Source: Bryobacteraceae bacterium
Lineage (GTDB): Bacteria; Acidobacteriota; Terriglobia; Bryobacterales; Bryobacteraceae
Length of the DNA stretch: 11,057 bases
Direction of reading: 5' to 3'
NCBI GenBank assembly: GCA_025350445.1
Contig: JANXXV010000450.1
Coordinates: 1 to 11,057 of the forward strand
Shown: positions 7,444 to 11,057 of the stretch, piece after piece
Position numbering within the stretch: the stretch's first letter is position 1
How the letters are laid out: each line of letters opens with the position of its first letter
Translations under genes and position numbers: made by a program
The notes under the pieces: generated by a model
What the model saw: the letters and a program-made list of their open reading frames with translations, nothing else
Told to the model about the DNA's origin: nothing
Database searches by the model: none

Positions 7444-7790
7444 AGGGTCTCGGTATTCGACCGTATTGAACAGTTTGAAGAAACGGGTTGCACTGCCGAG
7501 AATACCTCGTCGAGTGCGGCCATGTTGTGCGCACCAGGGATCACTGGGAACTCGATTCTTTCGGTTAGCGTACGATTTGAGTGGTGCGGAATTTTGAGAT
7601 TAACAAATGAAACACGCTAGGCCCTTGATTTACGGGATACTGACCATGATTCAAAACTTACCCTTTATGGAATTGTCGATGGCTTTGAAACACTTCTCCC
7701 GAGAACTGTTCCATTCCAGTCGATCCAGCGGCTTCCTCCCTACCCGACATGGACATCAACAAAGGCTTCCGGGAAACTGGCGCGGGCTGA
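7444..7790. other. Intergenic stretch without a supported gene
   Basis: Between the left repeat and the hairpins downstream of the HEPN-type gene there is no convincing coding region. A plus-strand frame at 7607-7810 encodes 67 residues without recognisable features, and its end overlaps the hairpin at 7791-7823. On the minus strand, a frame open from 7599 reads directly into the recombinase tail of the left repeat, with FNTVEYRDP just before ATNPARF. This could be a diverged recombinase remnant, but the similarity is short. Confidence 0.55.
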
Positions 7791-7841
7791 CTATGGAACA
7801 GAATCACTAATTCTATTCCATAGGGCGTACCCCGGTGCGCC
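7791..7841 (-). terminator. Two adjacent hairpins downstream of the cassette operon
   Basis: Directly after the HEPN-type gene's stop, a 7-bp GC-rich stem lies at 7824-7841 (GGCGTAC/GTGCGCC, one G-T pair, 4-nt loop). A longer hairpin follows at 7791-7823: 8 bp CTATGGAA/TTCCATAG, one C-A mismatch, 5 bp AGAAT/ATTCT, 5-nt loop CACTA. There is no T-tract, so this is not a classic intrinsic terminator. They may end the operon transcript, protect its 3' end, or mark an element boundary. Confidence 0.5.
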
Positions 7842-7842
7842 G

Positions 7843-8832
7843 CTAAAACTTCATCGGCGGTTCTGGCAGCTTTTCGAGATCTATACTACCGCCCCAAAAT
7901 GCGTCCAGCTCGTCATGGGTTCTTGACCACAACTCATCAAGCCCTTCGTCGTTGGCAAAGGACGCGGTCATGTAGTCGGATGACAAGATGCGGATATATA
8001 CAGAGCTGGCCAGCACTTCCGCCTGAAGCACACGCTGTAAAACTATTCTTTCAATTTCGGGCTCGATAAGGTCTGCGAACACAGTTCTGAAATCGTTCAC
8101 ATGCTCCGCTGCATTTCGTAGCAAGTACAGTTCCAGCAAGATTTTGCGTACATTATCTTTCCGGCCTGCGAACGTGCCGCACCTAGTGGCAAACACATTA
8201 TTACCCTTGCCCTTCGGCAGTTTCACAACGGCATCTAACGCCCTGACAAATGCGTGCAGGCGCTCTTCGCCGTGTTCCGTCGCCAGCCCGGAAATCAGGG
8301 AGCGAAGGCCTTTTAAGAGCCGGGGCTGTTTTTTTCGGTCAACAAGCTTTCCGATATTCGCCGCCATCTGCGCGGCACGAACGAGGCTCGATGCACTAAA
8401 CGGAACGGACGGAATTCCTTTCAGCCTGAAGATGCGGGACGTATCAGAAATTGATTGCACATCGAAGCCTCTGGGTTCCGGCAACCGCGCCCCTTGAATA
8501 ATCAATCCCGCGTGATCGGTGTGCAGGCCCTGTATGCCTAAAGCGATATAAAGAAACCGGGCCGCCCGCTCAAGCGCCTTATCTTCATTGTCCATTCCGG
8601 CGGGCGATTGTGACGGCGCGGTCGCCAGAAGAAATAAATTGCTGTCCCCAAAAGTGTCTGCGCGCAAGCCTAGCCACCGTCGCCACCCGTCGTCAATTTC
8701 GAACGGCAGATGCGACAGCGCCCAAAGCTGGCCGTCAAACCGAAGTGGAAAGAGAACTTGGCCAGATACGTTAAGTACGTGCGGCAATGCTATAACGGCA
8801 AACTTGTTGTTAATGGGAATTTCTATGGTCAT
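7843..8832 (-). CDS. Protein with HEPN-type Rx4H motif, candidate toxin or defence effector
   Basis: This 329-aa soluble protein is mostly uncharacterised. Its most informative feature is LLRNAAEHVNDF at about 237-248, where R239-N-A-A-E-H244 fits the catalytic R-(polar)-x3-H motif of HEPN ribonucleases, inside a helical stretch. About 40 residues upstream, RLHAFVRALDAVVKLPKGKG and FATRCGTF resemble the first helices of HEPN domains in abortive-infection-type proteins. The N-terminal 1-110 is beta-rich (FAVIALPHVLNVSGQVLF). RNase activity is inferred. The start is uncertain: ATG at 8832 is used; an in-frame TTG at 8940 would overlap the previous gene's end and permit coupling. Base composition is visibly more AT-rich than the flanking genes, which suggests transfer. 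It is the second gene of the cassette between the two 74-bp repeats. Confidence 0.65.
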   Translation of the reverse strand: MTIEIPINNKFAVIALPHVLNVSGQVLFPLRFDGQLWALSHLPFEIDDGWRRWLGLRADTFGDSNLFLLATAPSQSPAGMDNEDKALERAARFLYIALGIQGLHTDHAGLIIQGARLPEPRGFDVQSISDTSRIFRLKGIPSVPFSASSLVRAAQMAANIGKLVDRKKQPRLLKGLRSLISGLATEHGEERLHAFVRALDAVVKLPKGKGNNVFATRCGTFAGRKDNVRKILLELYLLRNAAEHVNDFRTVFADLIEPEIERIVLQRVLQAEVLASSVYIRILSSDYMTASFANDEGLDELWSRTHDELDAFWGGSIDLEKLPEPPMKF

Positions 8833-8926
8833 CAAACCACAATTGGAACCGAATGGACGATTCCGCTCAACCCCGCCCGGAGTGGAACCGTCTGCGGAAT
8901 TCGTTTCTGACCTGAGAATAAGCGAC

Positions 8927-9715
8927 TCACTGCAATCCAAGATGCGCCGCGATCAGCGGTCCATAGTGATTCCAGACCGTGGCCACGTCATTGGCTATTT
9001 TCAATCCGCTCGCCAATCCGAGATAGAGTGACTTCACCACACCCATAACGCGCTCGTGCGGCGGTTTCGCTGCTTCCTTGCTCAGCGCCTCTATGTTCTG
9101 GAGCATGTCGGCGCGTTCGTTGCCTAAGTCGGCGGACTGATTAATAGCATTGGCCAGCTTCGTAATCGCGTCAGCGAGGTCAGCGTTATTCGCTTCTGCT
9201 ATAGATTGGGCATTGATGTGAATTTGACCGACCAGGCTTTCAACGTTGACCACGGCACCGGCGCTGTTATTTAGCGTCACATGGACGCTTCTTGCATCGT
9301 TCGGCATCTGCCACCACTTTCGCTTCAGGGAGAGCTTATCGATCTCCATGTGAGTATAGGCCAAAATAGCGCCGCCTTCCGCGGATGATCGCGGTTCGTC
9401 CTTGATTGCGTTTTCAACGAACCGCTCAAGTTCTGACCGAAGCTTGGACAAGCAATGGTCGCCCAACAGTTCAGGCTCATGGCGGGCGTATTCTTCGCGA
9501 AGCTGCAACCGAACTTCAACGGCTTTGCGAAGAGCCTGAAGCGTAACCTGTCGGCTCAACAGCTTAAGCGCACTCTCGGGTGCCGCAAGATTGACGGTCT
9601 CGCGCTTGAGTTCGTCTATACGATTGTTGCGCTCGTGGAAAATGGCCTCGATCTGCACCATCCAGTCCTTATATTCAACATCAAGGACGCGTTCGAGGTC
9701 TGAATCGGGCACCAC
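8927..9715 (-). CDS. Uncharacterised helical protein, first gene of the cassette
   Basis: This protein of about 262 aa belongs to no named family that I recognise. Residues about 5-120 are strongly helical and charged, possibly coiled coil (ERVLDVEYKDWMVQIEAIFH, LRSELERFVENAI). A beta-rich segment VHVTLNNSAGAVVNVESLVG then leads to a C-terminal module with NNADLADAITKLANAINQSA, a short linker KPPHERVMG and the mildly hydrophobic end WNHYGPLIAAHLGLQ. A similar terminal layout recurs, to my recollection, in uncharacterised prokaryotic accessory proteins. GTG at 9715 is chosen because GGTAGG precedes it; an in-frame GTG at 9769 lies inside the right repeat. The gene begins right after that repeat, so its original 5' end may have been cut by insertion. 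It probably acts with the HEPN-type product. Confidence 0.62.
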   Translation of the reverse strand: MVPDSDLERVLDVEYKDWMVQIEAIFHERNNRIDELKRETVNLAAPESALKLLSRQVTLQALRKAVEVRLQLREEYARHEPELLGDHCLSKLRSELERFVENAIKDEPRSSAEGGAILAYTHMEIDKLSLKRKWWQMPNDARSVHVTLNNSAGAVVNVESLVGQIHINAQSIAEANNADLADAITKLANAINQSADLGNERADMLQNIEALSKEAAKPPHERVMGVVKSLYLGLASGLKIANDVATVWNHYGPLIAAHLGLQ

Positions 9716-9763
9716 TACCAACCTACCAAGTCGAATCGCTGAATGCCGTAAGCTGAAACACAA

Positions 9764-9837
9764 TGCCACAGCGAGTCAATGCCGGGCAAGCACCCGGCTC
9801 ACCGCCAAAACTTCTCGAACCGCGCCGGGTTGGTGGC
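9764..9837 (-). repeat. Direct repeat, right copy (3' end of recombinase pseudogene)
   Basis: This copy overlaps the last 13 codons, including the stop (9799-9801), of the tyrosine recombinase pseudogene, then the hairpin at 9781-9798 and 17 further bases. It is in the same orientation as the left copy, 2394 bp away, so recombination between the two would release a 2394-bp circle carrying both cassette genes. Confidence 0.95.
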
Positions 9838-10382
9838 CGTGTACTTGGCGGTGTGCTGCATGTTTCGGTTTCCAAGTTAATCCTGGATGAGCCGTGTATC
9901 CGCTCCTTGATCGGCAAGAGCGAAACCGAAGGCGTGGCGCAGGATGTGGGGATCGGTGCAAAGGCGCACGCAAGCAACGGCGCTGGATCTTCGCGGGGCC
10001 AGATTGAAGGTTGTACGGTGCAGTGGCTTCCGCTGCCCACTGACAAAGACGTATTGCCGGATGGCTTCATCCGGGCGCGTTCTTTCAGCCATGCGGCGAT
10101 GGCCCGTAGTTCGTCGCCGCGAAATGGCTGCGTCGCCGGTATACCGCCCTTCAATCGAGCGACATGGAACACGCAGCTTTCGGTGCTCACATGATGGAGT
10201 TTCAACGTGCAGGCCTTCGATACGCGCGGGCCATTCCGGAGCAAGAGCAAGAACGGGCAGCGAACGCGGGCCTCGTTGTGTCAGCTCTTCGTGGCTTCGA
10301 TCGGTCGTTTAACCTCGCGGCTGGTGATGTGCTTTCGGCCGCTGTCGTCGCCATGCGTGTTTCTGCATCCGCGTCCGTTCAT
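9799..10382 (-). pseudogene. Decayed tyrosine recombinase (FimB/XerC-like integrase)
   Basis: The gene can be read from ATG at 10382 to TGA at 9799-9801 as a recombinase of about 195 codons, the length of the short FimB-type family without an N-terminal core-binding domain. Breaks: an in-frame TGA after IEATKS (about 10278), a frameshift near 10040-10055 between RARMKPSGN and YVFVSGQRKP, and TAA in place of the Tyr codon before LG (9882-9884). Visible catalytic positions are the first Arg (GPRVSKA, expected GLRVSE), Lys (RLKGG), H-x-x-R (PHILRHAFGFAL) and Tyr (QHTAKYTATNPARF). The usual LGH is LGN, so another active-site residue is lost. The product must be inactive. The gene reads toward the cassette, whose repeat copy it contains. 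Confidence 0.88.
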
Positions 10383-10439
10383 TATTTTGTCGAGAGCTTA
10401 CCTTGCCGGATGCCCCTGAAGCCCGTGCCAACCGGGGAG

Positions 10440-10760
10440 GGGCCTTTTCAAGTATCCGCAACAGGTTTCATTTTGTCGCGGGAGAAGCGTTCCCGGAAAC
10501 GATTTGGAAGGGATTGGGGGACTTCGCAGCGCCTCGGCGAGTGTAGACCTGAACATTCAAATTTCTCCTTTGGCGTCGAGCATCCCGCAGTTCTGATTGG
10601 AGGCGTACTCGAAGTGCTGACCGGAAGTGTCCACGTTTGTGTAGAGGACCCATTCACCAGCGGCGTGGATGGTAGGCCGAAACCGGCCGCGTAAAGAGTT
10701 ACCGTTGCAACAGGTCTGGCAGGAGTGAACTGGAAATCCGGGCAGTGCCGGCCCGTTTGT
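10440..10760 (-). pseudogene. Fragment of a TIGR03437-like C-terminal domain
   Basis: On the minus strand, the frame FQFTPARPVATVTLYAAGFG, then STPLVNGSSTQTWTLPV, matches the start of the TIGR03437 domain, found at the C-termini of secreted proteins in Solibacter-like acidobacteria. After about residue 40 the match weakens (PPIRTAGCSTPKEKFECSGL) and then continues only in another frame (FQIVSGNASPATK), which implies a frameshift. No upstream coding part of the parent gene is visible, because the plus-strand gene at 10815 begins just beyond it. The piece sits directly upstream of the recombinase pseudogene and is probably a relic left by rearrangement. The family call comes from memory of the consensus and was not searched. 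Confidence 0.55.
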
Positions 10761-10814
10761 CCGAATGAATGCGCTGTGGGGCGCGGCGGTCCTGACGCCG
10801 AAGGAAAGGCTACA

Positions 10815-11057
10815 ATGGGCCTCATGTCTTTCCGGGGAACCATTTTTATCAGTTTGCTTCTGCTACCGTGCTCCTTCGCTGCCGGGGTTCGGGTCCAGTT
10901 CGATCCGCGTCAACCCGAGACCGGGCCTTTTCCGTCCGATTACCTCACGGTGAATGACGCGGCGCAGCGTACCGGACGGCGCGTCAATCTGCCTTTGCCC
11001 AACTGCACGGCGCTCCCCAGCGACTGCGGTGAAATTTCGCAGATCAACCTGTTGGAC
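10815..11057 (+). CDS. Secreted protein N-terminus (partial, runs off the right edge)
   Basis: Eighty-one codons are visible from the ATG at 10815, with AAGGAAAGG 5 nt upstream as a ribosome-binding site. Residues 1-23 form a signal peptide: MGLMSFRGTIFISLLLLPCS followed by FAA. The mature part begins VRVQFDPRQPETGPFPSDYL, then TVNDAAQRTGRRVNLPLPNC and a second cysteine soon after (PSDC). This pattern recalls the N-terminus of large extracellular proteins annotated as virulence-factor-lipase-like in several bacteria, but too little is present to decide. The product is probably periplasmic or secreted. A second in-frame ATG at 10824 is possible but has a less well placed ribosome-binding site. 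Confidence 0.72.
   Translation, partial: MGLMSFRGTIFISLLLLPCSFAAGVRVQFDPRQPETGPFPSDYLTVNDAAQRTGRRVNLPLPNCTALPSDCGEISQINLLD

Noticed and set aside
7607..7810. Small plus-strand gene in the gap left of the cassette
   Set aside because: No ribosome-binding site or recognisable feature was seen, and its end overlaps the hairpin at 7791-7823.
8833..8940. TTG start adding 36 residues to the HEPN-type protein
   Set aside because: The added residues look non-protein-like (Ser, Gly and Asn rich, no pattern) and the ATG at 8832 begins a plausible strand. Coupling by overlap keeps it possible.
7370..9837. Composite transposon or insertion sequence
   Set aside because: The terminal repeats are direct, overlap a recombinase gene end and carry no transposase or terminal inverted repeats; no target-site duplication was recognised.
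9723..10250. Single minus-strand frame of 175 residues as one intact protein
   Set aside because: Only its first 65 or so residues are recombinase; after the frameshift the real coding continues in another frame, so this is a pseudogene.
10164..10694. Plus-strand open frame of 176 residues
   Set aside because: It is antisense to the recombinase pseudogene and the TIGR03437-like fragment, both recognisable on the minus strand, and has no family features.

Overview
The window is high-GC bacterial DNA that most likely comes from an acidobacterium of the Solibacter/Bryobacter type (Acidobacteria subdivision 3). The reasons are an Oar-like TonB-dependent receptor with an N-terminal carboxypeptidase-regulatory-like domain, a decayed fragment that reads like the TIGR03437 C-terminal domain typical of that group, and a secreted protein N-terminus of a style common there. 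The assignment rests on family recognition only; there is no rRNA or tRNA in the window.

Left part (1-3879, all on the minus strand): a four-TM small membrane protein, an ECF sigma factor, a short zinc-binding anti-sigma factor overlapping the sigma gene by ATGA, and a large TonB-dependent receptor that runs off the left edge. The last three have operon-like spacing, so the receptor may belong to the regulon or transcription unit of the sigma/anti-sigma pair. Middle (4059-5700, plus strand): a secreted DUF4019-like protein and an ATP-grasp ligase 4 nt behind it, preceded by a symmetric candidate operator. Then, on the minus strand, come a YggX-like Fe(II) trafficking protein, a small uncharacterised protein and a SirB1-like transglutaminase-fold/TPR protein.

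Right part (7370-10800) is an accessory island. Two 74-bp direct repeats with one mismatch (7370-7443 and 9764-9837) bracket a compositionally distinct two-gene operon: a helical protein with a recurrent-looking C-terminal module, followed by a protein with a HEPN-type Rx4H motif. The right repeat is the last 13 codons (stop included) of a FimB/XerC-like tyrosine recombinase gene plus a GC hairpin and 16 further bases. That recombinase is now a pseudogene with two internal stops and a frameshift. The left repeat carries the same recombinase tail without the rest of the gene. This suggests a cassette-like element whose attachment site is the 3' end of its own recombinase gene, an arrangement that resembles an integron in logic but uses a different recombinase. 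The HEPN pair is a candidate defence or toxin-type cargo. Beyond the recombinase lie a TIGR03437-like fragment and the start of a secreted protein that leaves the right edge.

No CRISPR array, complete insertion sequence or RNA gene was seen.
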